Source: Protoeuglena noctilucae
Lineage: Eukaryota; Chlorophyta; Pedinophyceae; Marsupiomonadales; Marsupiomonadaceae
DNA length: 64,000 bases
Assembly (NCBI GenBank): GCA_958009085.1
Contig: OY253668.1
Location: 1,178,001-1,242,000 of the forward strand
Reading direction: 5' to 3'
A program made the position numbers and the translations under genes. Under the pieces are notes generated by a model that was not told the origin of the DNA, made no database searches, and worked only from the letters and a program-made list of their open reading frames with translations. Positions 13,901 to 25,031 of the stretch are shown here, one piece after another. Numbering within the stretch: the stretch's first letter is position 1; every line of letters starts with the position of its first letter.

Positions 13901-14126
13901 CCCTCAGGTTGGCCACCGCCGCGACCCCGTCGTAGGCGCGGAGGAAGGCGCGTCTTGCCTTGGGCACGGCGCTCATCCATGACCACGCCAGCTCCGCAAA
14001 CGTCGTCCTGCGGAACGAGAGCCCCTTGTCGGCCGCGGAGCCATCACGAGACACTTCCGAGCCCTCGTGCGAGCTGCCGTTGCTCGAGAGGTCGCCGCTG
14101 TAGACGCTGCTTCCCGACGTATTCAT
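5000..14126 (-). CDS. Giant multi-pass PAS protein, tiny-macrocysts (TmcB/TmcC) type, copy A
   Basis: Twenty exons on the minus strand, about 2,322 aa: 14126-13659, 13576-13496, 13410-13327, 13232-12919, 12828-11901, 11767-11663, 11568-11386, 11260-10814, 10673-10476, 10371-10254, 10120-9410, 9287-8582, 8405-8130, 8043-7721, 7622-7172, 7084-7008, 6876-6779, 6675-5618, 5511-5331, 5161-5000. Every phase closes. Layout: Ser-rich start; hydrophobic helices from ~75 to 400; TPR/HAT-like unit near 600-650 (ILQRYPTNARLLRAYGVFI); PAS-like modules between ~660 and 1200 (VTRMFGYKKQDLIGKDV, AQEMLGYDVQGLTSRTLFDL); a disordered charged linker; then membrane helices near 1690, 1870, 2030 and 2240. No kinase or cyclase domain is visible. 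A signalling or sensor role is inferred from PAS only. Introns 8406-8581, 6676-6778 and 5162-5330 start with GC. The first exon's 3' end is uncertain (13644 also fits), and a 65-base intron at 13850-13914 is possible. Confidence 0.8.
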
Positions 14127-15375
14127 TCGGGAGAGGGACCTCCTGCGACGCGGAGCAGAGCAGAGCGGCCTTCGGGCCAACGCCAGGGGCAAAATGTTGG
14201 CTCATGTGAGCTAGGTGGACCGTGGGCCGCGCGGGCCCAACCCCACACAGACCACACGAAACGGATATGCCTCGGCATTGGTCGCAGCGTCGACCCTCCG
14301 CCAGGGCGAGGAGAGGCGAGCGAGAGAATTTGGAGGGCAACGCGGCTCGCGTTCTCCCCGGCGCCCATGCCAATGTGGGACCAGCTCAATCTCAAGCGAT
14401 CGAAGAAAGACGCCGGGGGTGCTCGCCAAGGGGACCGTCCCGCACCTCATGCTGGGCGCCCCTCGCTGCATGTCTCCCCCGTCCCCTCAGCCCCGGCGTC
14501 CGCCGAATTGGTACCGAGGTCGCGTTGACCCGACGCTTATGACCTAGAAGACCTTGTAGCGCTCAGCTATGGCATGCATCCGGCCAGGAAGACGCAAGAG
14601 TGGGGTCTGTCCAGACCCCGACGGCCATGGGCTAGGCCTCCTCTGCGTCTGCCTCTCGCAACTTGTGCGAAGCGAGAAACTCGCCCAGGCGCCTCAGCCG
14701 TCGACGCTCGAGCACAGGCCCTTGACACACTGACGGTGCTTTTCCCCGGCGGCGATTTTCGGACCGGGGGTTATTCGCGCCGCTCGCTGCCTCGCGCGTG
14801 ACGTCGCCTCTTCGTGCAGGTCGCGCCGCCCGCCGACCCCGAATCGGCATTGGCGCGCTAAACGCGAGCGGCGCGGTTCGTTCCGAGGCCCTCAAGAAAC
14901 GTCACCCAGCGCATCTCGCTGAGATGTTCAGTTAACACGTCATTCGAGGAGCTGAGCGAGCGCCGAAGGTCCTGGGGGAACTTCGACTTGTGCATGTGAG
15001 GACGGCCGCTGCAGCGCGCCAGGCTATGGATGGCGGCCCAGCCTCCCGCAACGACCTATCTGGTCGCCTTAAAGCGGATGTGAGCTGCGTTGTCGTCCCT
15101 CGCCGTCCGCGTAACGCTGCAGGGCTGTGCTCATAGGTACCGGTGTAACGTCGTTTAATCGGCCCGCCTCGGCCTCCAAAACGCCGCGCACACGCGCGTC
15201 AATCCGCCTTGAAACGTGACACGCACGCGCACGATCATACGCGGACTCGTCGCTTTCGGCCGCAGAGGCGGACCTCCGGCGGTCTAGGGCGTGACGAGGG
15301 TCGTCTCTGAAGACGCCGCGGCGGAGCAAACGAGGGTTCCCGCCATATCTGGCCTGAGAGGCGGCACGGGTGGCG
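14127..15375. other. Divergent promoter region between the two PAS paralogues
   Basis: About 1,250 bases between two start codons pointing away from each other. It must carry both promoters and 5' leaders. Some reading frames stay open because of base composition, but none gives a recognisable protein or a spliced extension of either gene. I see no repeat or RNA gene. Confidence 0.5.
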
Positions 15376-18300
15376 ATGGAGGGGGACGACCTGGCCCAGG
15401 AGAGCTTCCTCCTCCGGAAGCAGGGCTCGTTGAAGGACGCGGTCTTTGGCGTCCTGTTCACCATCACCAAGGAGCATGAGGAGGCGTCGTGGAAGTGGGG
15501 GGTGCTGGGGATGATCATCGGCTTCCTGCAGGCAAGAGGAAAAGGAGCCGCAGCCAGCAAGCTGAGCAAGCTGCCCTGGGCGAAGACGTGCACGCAACCC
15601 CACCCAAACCCCCGCCCGTTTACCTCCTCCCCAGCTGCTGGTCATACTGATCACGAGCCACTTCAGCTGGGCCTTTGAGAACTCGTGGTGGTCGGTGGCC
15701 ATCCAATGGACCGACGCCACCAACCTGCTGCAAGCGGTCGGATACAGGGCCTTCTCGGCGATCTTCTGGTCGCAATTCTCCATCATCGTCCTGTCCATCA
15801 CCATCTGCCTGTGGGTCGCTTACAACTTCAAGACGGGCAACTTCCCTTTCGTGTGGCCCATCAAGTGCGTGCGCCTCGTCGGTGAATGGCTTCGAGCGAG
15901 ACGGCCATGCCTGTCCACCACTATAGCATGATGCGGTATGCCTTGCAATCCAGGTGCCGACCGCCGGGACTCTGACGCGGCGCCTGTGGCATGCTCGCAG
16001 TGAGCGTCTTCGTGAGGACGCTCTACATCGCCGCCCTCGCCGTGTTCATGATGAGCATCCGGTGCGATAAAAACGGGGCCTTCTACTACTACCAGGACCA
16101 GTCTTGCAAGCGCCTCCCACGCCTCGCGACGCTCATCGCGTCCATCCGCCGGCCCTCGTCACCGTGACGCTCGGCGCCCTCATCGCCGTGGCCGAGGCGG
16201 AGCTGGATCCCTTTTCGCGAAGGGTCGAGGGCGGTGAGGCCTCCTGCCATGGGGCTGGACACTCTCCCTGGACGCGACCTGTGTCCCTCACAGTCTCCAT
16301 GCCCACGCCTTACCGCTGCAAGGTGGCTGTGCAGCACAGCGCACGACCTGTGTTCCACCCCCACCCCTGCGCTCCCTCGCAGTGTCCTTCACGCACTTCA
16401 TGTTCCGGCATTTCCTGGTCCACTCGATCCAGGACGCCCTGGACATCTTCATCAGGGGCACCAACAGCCGCGCGACGCTGGCGGTGCTGCTCTGCGCGCT
16501 GTACCTCTACAACTTCGTCGGGGTGATGTTCTACGCGCCGTACCTCCCCACGTACACCAACGTCCTGGAGGCGGGGCTCAACGGGGTCCTGGCCTGGATC
16601 TCCGTGGTGCTGGTGGCGCTGGAGTTCGTCGTCGGGAGCGAGCAGGACCTCTCGCCCCACGCCAAGCCCATCACGCGCATCATGGCCAACGACATCCTCC
16701 CCGCATTCGTCGTCTGCGCCGGCGTCATGTGGCTGAGGCGAGGGCTACTGGGTTGGGTCCTGAACGCACTGCTTGTCGCCAAATTGTAACCGCTCGTTAA
16801 CGCTTTGTCTGTGTCGCAGGTTGCTCCCATCGAAGCGAAAGGCCAAGTGGATCCGCGACGAGCTGCACGCGGCTGGCATCATCCAGCCGCCGACGCAGAA
16901 TAGCACCGGGCGCGTCCTGAGCTCCTCGCGCGGCTTGGACAGCGCGCGCGCGTACCGCAGTCCCGGTAAGCGCAGCGTGGCGTTCACGGGGTGTCCACGC
17001 CAGTGTCGCCTGCGAGTTGACGTGACCCTGACTGTTGCTCTGGCGCAGTGGAGACGGTCAAGGCCGTGAACAACCGGATGACGACCGAGGCCGAGCGCGT
17101 GGCCGAGATCATGCCCCGGATCCGCTTCGCATGCGCCACGGAGGTGGAGCACGTCTCCCGCTGCATGCGCATCACAGACGAGTACGGCAACCTCGTCGAG
17201 GACTGGCTGGTCACGGCGCTGGTCGTGCTGCGCGAGGGCATGCGCCAGTTCCCGAACGTTAGCGAAGCCTGGGCTCAACCAGACGCATTGCAGTCCCGCA
17301 GGGCGATGACAGAGAACGCACCCGACACCCGCTTTGTTGCAGGTGGCGCGCCTGCGGATGCTTTTCGGCCACTACCTGTGGGTGGTCGTACAAAACACCC
17401 AGGTCGCGTCGGAGCAGTTCGCGGCGGTGCGGAGGGTGCCCATCAACATGGACCTGCAGTTCCAGTGCTTCTGCCGGAGCAGGTGCGGCTCGCAGGTGGG
17501 TCGCAGGTGGCTAGCGTGCGAGAGAGTCGGTAGCCGCTGCTGGCGAACGCGCTCGCGGTCTCCCTGACGTCGCAGGCAGCAAGCACAGAGCAGCGGGTCG
17601 TCGAACAACGCGGAGGGCGCGATGGATCTCGTGTCGTTTGTGGAATTTCAAAATGCACTCAAGGCCGTTCAGAAGACGCAGGCCAGCGCCCTGATGGCCA
17701 TCCGTCAGTTCTGGGGCGAGCTTCTCAGCTCAGGTGAGTCTCTTGTACACGCGTGTACGTCAAAACCATCTCTTAACATGAACAGATCAAGAGAGCGCGA
17801 CGAGCTTTGTGCTTCCCTCCGCGCAGACTCGGTGACCCTGACGCAGCTGTCGGGGACCCTGCGCTCCCTGTCGGCGCTGGAGAGCAAGGCGCACCGGCTG
17901 TATCGCATCATGCTGGAGCGCTACCACGACAACGTGAGCCTCCTGCGGCTCTACGCGACCTTCCTGACTGGCGTCAAGGGTGCGCCCGGCAAGGCCCTTC
18001 GCATGTTCGCCAAGGCCGACAGCCTCGAGGACGCCCAGGCGGAGACGAAGCAAGGGAACCTCGTGACCGGAGGTAAGCCGGGCAGCCGACGCGCTTGACG
18101 CTGCGCCCCGTGTCCTTAACTCGGTGTGGAGTGACCTCGGTGTGGTCTGCCCCGCATGGTCCCCCACCTGGGCTCCTCTCATCGCTTGCCGCAGAGGGTG
18201 GCGACGTCAACGTGGCATCGGGAGCCAAGGATGGGCTCGTGGTCTGCAACGACGCGGGGAACATCCAGTTCACCAACCGCAACCTCAACAGGCTCTTCGG

Positions 18301-21300
18301 GTACTCGATGGGCGAGCTCGTGGGGCTCAATGTCTCGGGTGAGCTCGGATACCGCAAGCAGCGTCGCAATCATTGCAGTCTCGAATCTCAGAGCGAAGCA
18401 CACGAGACAGGGCTGTGTCTTTCGCCAGCGTGACGTAACCTCGCCATCCGTGCCCGTCGCAGTGCTCATGCCCAAGCCTTTCAGCCAGCAGCACAACGGC
18501 TACATCGCCGCCTTCAAACAGACTCGACAGCCCCGCATCATCGGCACGGAGCGCCTGCAGATCGGGCTGCACAAGGACGGTGAGAGGGACATGCCGGTGT
18601 CGCGCGAGAGCCAAGGCTGTCGTACGGCCGCTGGCCGTATCTTAAGAAGTCAAAGCTCGTGCAGCACTGAGCACGAGCCCGACACCGCTTGCTGCTGCGC
18701 CCCCTGCAGGCTCGGCGTTCCCCATCAAGATCCGCGTGATGCACGTGGTCCAGGACGGGCAGGACCAGATGGCCTCGATTCGCCCCGCGGACGTCGACCC
18801 CGCCCAGGGCATCCTCTACATGACGCTTGACGGGAGCGTGCTGTGCGTGTCCGAGGGGCTCACCAACCTCCTTGGGTGGGAGTCCAAGGAGGTGTTCGGG
18901 CAGAGCATCAACAGCCTTGCGCTGGACGGGCTCGACCTGGAGCAAGGCCTCACGGCCATCAAGGTGCGTGACCCCGCGCAGTGCGGGGTCGGCAGCCGCA
19001 CCGGTGGCCTGCGGTGCCTCAACCGTGGCGATCCAAGCGCGCTCCTGTGATCCCTGACAGGCGATCTTTTGGGGCGGTCGCAGGACTCCCTGTCGCTGAA
19101 CGGTCCTGTCGTGCAGCCGTCACTCCGTGACAGCCGGAAGGAGCGCACCTCGGTCGCCGAAAGCCTCGGCCCCGCGTTCAGCGCCAAGTTGCGACGCGTG
19201 CGGATGAGCGACGTCGGCAACAGGGTGGCGCCGGAGCCGCCGCGCGAGGCTGCCCCGGAGACGAACGCCGACGGGACGGCTAACGCGGCCCCGGGCGATG
19301 GGAAGGAGCTGTTCAAGAACGAGAGCCTGCTGCTGAACAGGCCAGGGAACGCGGCGCAGGGCGACAAGGCGGGGGAGCTCACGCAGACCGAGGTGGTGTC
19401 GGGATGGCGGCGGTGATCCGACACAAGTACCTCAAGACCGGGCTGGCTTCCAAGGCGTCCTTCTCGCTGGTCGGGAGGAGGGACGACGCGATTGTGGCCA
19501 TGACGGTGGCGCTGGACGAGGAGCCGGGCGGCATCCTGGTGTGCAGCCGCGACGGCCGCATCCTCTACGTCAACTCGCCCCTGGAGTCGGCGCTGGGCTA
19601 CCCCGCCGGCAGCCTCATCGACGCCGGCGCCAACGTGAGCCATCTGATGCCCCGCGGCTTCGGGCGCTTCCACCAGACCCGCCTACCCCGCGCCGTGGTC
19701 AGCTCGGACTGCGCGGCCATGCACGTGCCCTGCCAGATGGGCCAGGTCGTCATCCTACGTGGCAACCAGGGCGCCCAGGTCCCCGTCCTCCTTTCTTGGA
19801 CTACGCAACGCGAAGCAGCCACCGCGCCCATGTACGTCTGCCTGGCCCGCAAGACCGGCCCCAACGCGGCCCTGGCCCCCTGGGGATTCCGCAGCATCGA
19901 GGGGCAGGTGGAGCAGCAGATCTGCCTGCACATCCTCGTCGACCGGCAGGGCTCCATCGTCGCCGTCGGCCACGGCACGGGTTTCGTCAAGGAGGGCGTC
20001 GCCGGGGGCGTCTTCGGCATCAATGCTGAGACCCTGGCCAGCGCCAACGTCGCCGACTTCATCGAGGTGCTCTCCGCCACCGTCACGGCCGCGCGCAAGT
20101 TCAACCCGTCCATCCCCGTCGGCGACGTCATGGCCGGGGCCCTCGAGCAGCTGAGCCGCGTCGGGGCCGCCTCGGGCATCGCCTCCTTCCGCACCGCCTT
20201 CCGCTGCCCCCCCGGGCCCTACAGCGCCGCGGAGGACCTCGTCCCCGCGCGCCTGGCCGTGCAGCGCGTGGCCGCCACGCGCGTCAACCTGCCCTCCCTG
20301 CGCAAGCTGGGCGTGCTCCGAGGCGAGGCGGACGTCGAGGCGGTGCGGGACGGGTTCGTGCTCGACGTCTGGAGCGCCAACTGGCTCCAGGGCGAGCTGC
20401 AGGTGTCCCCCGCCGGCGTCTTTCTCACTGCCAGCGCGCGCATGGAGGTCCTGTCGGGCCGCCCCGCCTCCCGGCTCGTCCGCTCCGCGCTGTCAAGCTT
20501 GTTCGTGGAGGACACGCCGGGGCAGGTCGACGACGTGCTGGAGGGCCGCAAGCCCTTCGCGGAGCTGCACCTGCGCCACGCGGACGACTCGACCCTCCGC
20601 GTCTCGCTCCTGGGGTCGGGCGACACAGTCTCGGCGGGGAAGAAGCGCGTCACGCTGGTCGTGCGGGCCGTGCAGGAGACGTGCGAGCAGGCCACGGAGG
20701 CCCTGCACCGCATGCAGGCGAGGCGGGGATGGCCGTGCGCGCTGCAGTTCACCGTCATGCCTGCTTTGGTCCTGTTGCTTGCCTTGCAGCCGGCGCTCAT
20801 GTTCATGAGCCCCGCCAAGCAGTTGCCCAGGCCTTGTGGCAACAGCTCGCGTTCACATTCTGAGGACGGGACGCAGACTCTCCATGCTCGCCCCCACGCA
20901 GGTCATCCTGGATCGCGATGCCGGCAAGGGGCCGTTGCGCGTGCGCCTGGGAGGGAAGCAGGGCGCCACCAAGCGCGACTCCGGTGAAATCGGGTCGTCC
21001 TCCACGGAGGCCAACGCGACGACGCCCAAGCGCGAGCGGTCCGGGGTCACGTTCAGCGCGGCGGCCGCGCTGGTGAAGAACGTGGTGCGGATGGGCGGGA
21101 CCGTGTCGGGCGGGGAGGTCCGCGAGGGCGTGCGGGTGGCGGAGGAGCCTGCGAAGGGCAAGGCGGTGGTGCTGGACGAGGGGCGCGACGATGCGGAGGA
21201 GTCGACGGCGGGGTCCGAGGACTCGGACGACAGCGGGGACGAGTCGCTGGTGCACACAAACGCGGAGGAGGAGGAGGACGGGGCGTCGAGCCAGGGGGTG

Positions 21301-24300
21301 ACGCGCTCGCACTTCCGGCGTTCGAAGTACTTCAAGGCCATCTACGAGCTGCTCAAGAAGTCCCGGGCGATGCGGCAGCTGAGCCGGCTAGTGCTCAGCG
21401 TCCAGGGCATCCTCAGCGCCGGCCTCGTGCTGCACCTCATCTTGTTCGTCATCATGGCGAGCCTCGTGCGAACGACCCAGACGGAGATTAGCTCGGCCTC
21501 CGTGGCAGGCGAAGTTCTGCTCGCCACGGTCAACATCCCCCCGCTGGCGCGTCGCCTCCAGAACGCGGCCAAGGGCGGCTGGTGGGCCACGCAGACCACG
21601 GTGGACCAGCTGCAGCAGGACCTGTCCGTGCAGGTGGAGCAGCTCTTCACGCAGTACCGCATCGAGTACACGGGCAAGACGCAGGACCCGATGCTGCACG
21701 ACCTGCTGCGGAACGGGGTGGCCTTCCCGGTCATCACGGACCAGGACCACGGCGACGGCCTCGGGCCCCGGAACGTGACCATCGTGGGGGAGAGAACCCA
21801 GGGCCTGCTGCGGCTCACAAGCCTGCTGGCGAGCTACGCGGGGAGCATCACGTACATGACACAGGAGGAGCTGGCGGTTGCGGCCAACACGAGCCGCAGG
21901 TGGCTGTTCGCCGTCGACGGCCCCCAGGTGTCCTTCTTGGGCGTCCAGTCCACCATCCTCGCCCAGGCGTACACCCGCGTGGTCAACCGGCTCCACAACC
22001 TCATCACCAACCAGCTCGTCCTCGGCCTCGTACAGAGCGTGGTCGTCATGCCCATCTGCTCCCTCCTCACATTCCTCGTCATGCGGTCCCTCTTGCGAGA
22101 GAAGGCCGCGCTCTTCTCGGTCTTCCTCACCATCCCGCGCCCAGTGCTCCACCTCGCGGCCGGGAAGCCCCGCGGCGAGGAGGGCACCGCGGCCCAGGAC
22201 ATCCACAACCTCGACCTCTCGGCCGTGCTCACCGACGAGGTGTGTGGGGCGGCGGGGGGTGCCGGCTGCAACGAGCGACGTGCGCGCCGCTGCGGCCGTC
22301 GACCGGGTCTCTCGTGTGCCCCGCGCCCCGCATGAAAAGCGCATTGTCCGGCGCCTGGAGAAGTCCAGCGGCCGCGGCGTCGACAAGGCCATGCGCTTCA
22401 CGGAGGCGCCCAAGCCGCTGCGGAACGACGAGTGGCGGCTGAAGGTGAGGCGTGGCTTTCAGGCTGGTAGAAGGCGAAGTACGAGGGCGCGCCTGCAGGT
22501 AACGCGGTGTTCTTACTGTGCCTCCGTGGCCACCCCCGCAGGTGATCATCGCCATACCCCTCGCCGTCATGACGGGCGTCTGCATCGGCACGCACCTGTG
22601 GGCCTACTCGCTTCTCCAGTCCGCCGTGGACCCCGTGGCGGCCTTCGAGGATGCCTACCGCGTGCAAGCCTGGAGCATCGAGCTGCGCTTCTGGGTGAAC
22701 GAGGTCGGCATCATGATCAGCACGAACGAGGAGGTCAGTCCGCTCGGGTGCACCCTGCAGGAGAGCATGGGGCAGGTCAACACCATCGCCAACACGCTCT
22801 CCGCCCAGTGGTCCCTCTTCATATTCGGCGGCGGCAACAGCACTGCCATGTCGACCACGATCTCGAGCGGCGCGTCGGGGGGCACGCACGGGAGCATCGC
22901 CTACCTGACCAAGCAAATCGACCACGACCTGTTCCAGGCGAGTCGCGAGAGCGAGCGGGTGGCTGCATGTGGGTCCCGACGAGTCACGTCGCCGCTGCTT
23001 TGCTTGGAAACTGCAAGTCATTTAAACCCTCCCTCGTCCCTCCCCAGGCTAAGTGCCTCCACCAGGACCCTTCGAACTGCTACGCCCCCACCGACCCGCT
23101 CTACCCCGCCACGTCCAACGGCCTCAACCAGACGGTCCGCAACTACATGGTGCAGGCCCTCATTTTCTCCGGGCAGAGCCCCGCGAAAATCGCCAACGGG
23201 CGCTTCCAGTTCATTTGGAACGTTGGCAGGAACGACGTGGAGCACGGGACCCACGTCGTAGGTAACCTTTTGAGGCATTACGCCCAAAAGGCGATGAACA
23301 CGGCCATCCTCATCGAGGGGTGCCTGCTGGCGCTCATCTTCCTCTTCCAGGAGTGGATGTTCGCCTTCCTGCGGCCCGAGGCGCGCGCCGGCGTGGACGA
23401 GATCAAGTGGGTCGCCCAGATGTTCAGCCGGCTGCCGGAGAAGATGGTGAGGGGCGAACGCGGGCTGGGCTCTCTGCGGCCCACCACAGGGCTGGGCTGT
23501 GGCCTGCGTCGGGACGGTGCAGGCGCCGCGGGTGTCTGGCAAGCCTGCATGTGGCAAGTCTCACCTGGGACCCCGACCCCATCCCCCACGCAGGCCCTCT
23601 CCGCGCTCCAACTGCTGCCCGAGAAGCTGGACATCAACATCATGGACGACAGCTTCCAGCAGCACGAGGCGAGGACCTGCAGTCACTGCTGTGTGTCACG
23701 TGTCATCTGCTTGCGTCTGGGGCCCCCACATCGGTCCCGCCCTCCTCGCGTGTCCTGCCCCGCAGGAGCAACGCACGTCGTGGTACGGGGTGGTGTGGGC
23801 GCGCATCACGACCTTCTTCCAGAAGCTGGCGCTTGGCCCAGAGTACCAGAGCTACCTGCAGTACAAGGCGTGGAGGGAGGCCCACGGCCTGCCGATGCCC
23901 AAGGTGACGCCGCTCGGCTGCTGCCACTGAACGTCGCTCGCCGCGCGCGTCAAGCCGCTTGTCGGAGCAGTTGACGAGGTCTTGCGGCGATCATGATAAG
24001 ACGGTTGACCGAGGGCGCGTGTGTCGGTTCACGCAGAGGCCGCCCAGCGCCATCGCCCGCGCCTTCGGGTGGCTCAAGCGCATGGCCCTCCGCCTGGTGC
24101 TTGGTGGCACCTTTAAAGCCTGGGCCGAGATCGATAGCTTCTATCAGGCCAAGAAGGGCCGCGTGCAGCCCGAGGTGCGGGGCATGCGAGCCAGCTTCGA
24201 CGCACGATGACGAGCGCACGAGTTTGCTGTCGCTTGCCGGTGCGGAACCTCCAACTCGTGACCCTGTCGCCGCAGAAAGACGAGTTTGACGGCACTGTGG

Positions 24301-24452
24301 TGAAGGCGCACGGCGAGGACTCCAAGGCTCCCGTGCCGGTGAAGAGCGGGAAGGTGGCGCCTGCCGACGTGGCGGGCCCGGCCAAGCCCCGCGTGTCGAC
24401 GCGTGAGGATGGCGTGGACAAGGGCACGGAGAAGGGCGTCCGGTGGAACTGA
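15376..24452 (+). CDS. Giant multi-pass PAS protein, tiny-macrocysts type, copy B
   Basis: Twenty-one exons, about 2,271 aa if two one-base discrepancies are allowed: 15376-15531, 15635-15881, 16001-16233, 16383-16737, 16820-16965, 17049-17257, 17343-17495, 17580-17733, 17827-18072, 18195-18338, 18463-18579, 18710-18963, 19084-20717, 20902-22239, 22340-22444, 22542-22937, 23048-23446, 23594-23668, 23766-23903, 24037-24174, 24276-24452. It is a diverged paralogue of copy A with the same order: N-terminal helices, TPR/HAT unit (IMLERYHDNVSLLRLYATFL), PAS modules (LNRLFGYSMGELVGLNV, LTNLLGWESKEVFGQSI), acidic linker, then C-terminal helices. Five introns start with GC (15532, 16738, 20718, 22938, 23669). 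In exon 3 (16120-16168) and exon 13 (19385-19425) the frame changes by one base with no room for an intron; both fit a single missing base. Either the assembly has errors or this copy is damaged. Confidence 0.75.
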
Positions 24453-25031
24453 AGCAATCGAATGTCCATATGGGGATGTGCAAGAAGGGCACGCCCGCAT
24501 ATGAGGAGGAGGAGCCTACATCGGTCTGGAGCGCAGCTGGCGCTCTGGGTCAGAACACGCACCACGTATCACACCCCACCTCGTGCTGACGTAACGCCGG
24601 TTTTGGCGCAGCTGTCCCCAGTTCCGTGCATGTTACATGCACCTTAGACGTAGAGAGTAAGCGACTTTTTCTCGCTTAGCCACCACACCGATGCTGCGAC
24701 CGGCTGCCATGCAGCGGTCTGCAACGGAGCGCCCTGGGCGCGCACCTCGTGGTCTGCGGCAGCCCGGGCTGACAATCTGGGCAGCACGTCCGGATTTCTT
24801 TGTTTTGTAGAGTACCTCTCTCTTTTGGCTAGCTCGCAGCTCCGTTTGACGCGCACTGCAAGGTGCTGCTCCCCCACGGCAGGCCCTTTTCCACCCACAC
24901 GTTGTGACTGCCTTCGTTGGCTTTTGCTCTGCAATTGCGGTCTGCAATCAATGTGCCCTCTGCATCTGTCGCGTTGAACGTGATTCTGTACAACACCTGA
25001 TGCGCAAGCAATGACCCATGCACCTCGCCCC
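24453..25031. other. Convergent 3' gap
   Basis: About 580 bases between the stops of PAS copy B (+) and the DNAJC11-like gene (-). No coding exon seen. It is less GC-rich than its surroundings, as expected of 3' untranslated sequence. Confidence 0.45.
24633..24637 (-). terminator. Possible TGTAA polyadenylation signal
   Basis: Reading the minus strand, TGTAA lies about 395 bases beyond the DNAJC11 stop codon. TGTAA is the usual polyadenylation signal in chlorophyte algae. A five-base match is weak evidence, and the distance is long. Confidence 0.25.

Noticed and set aside
13850-13914. A 65-base in-frame intron in the first exon of PAS copy A
   Set aside because: The segment reads through without a stop and its donor (gtggcc) is poor, so I kept it as coding while noting the possibility.
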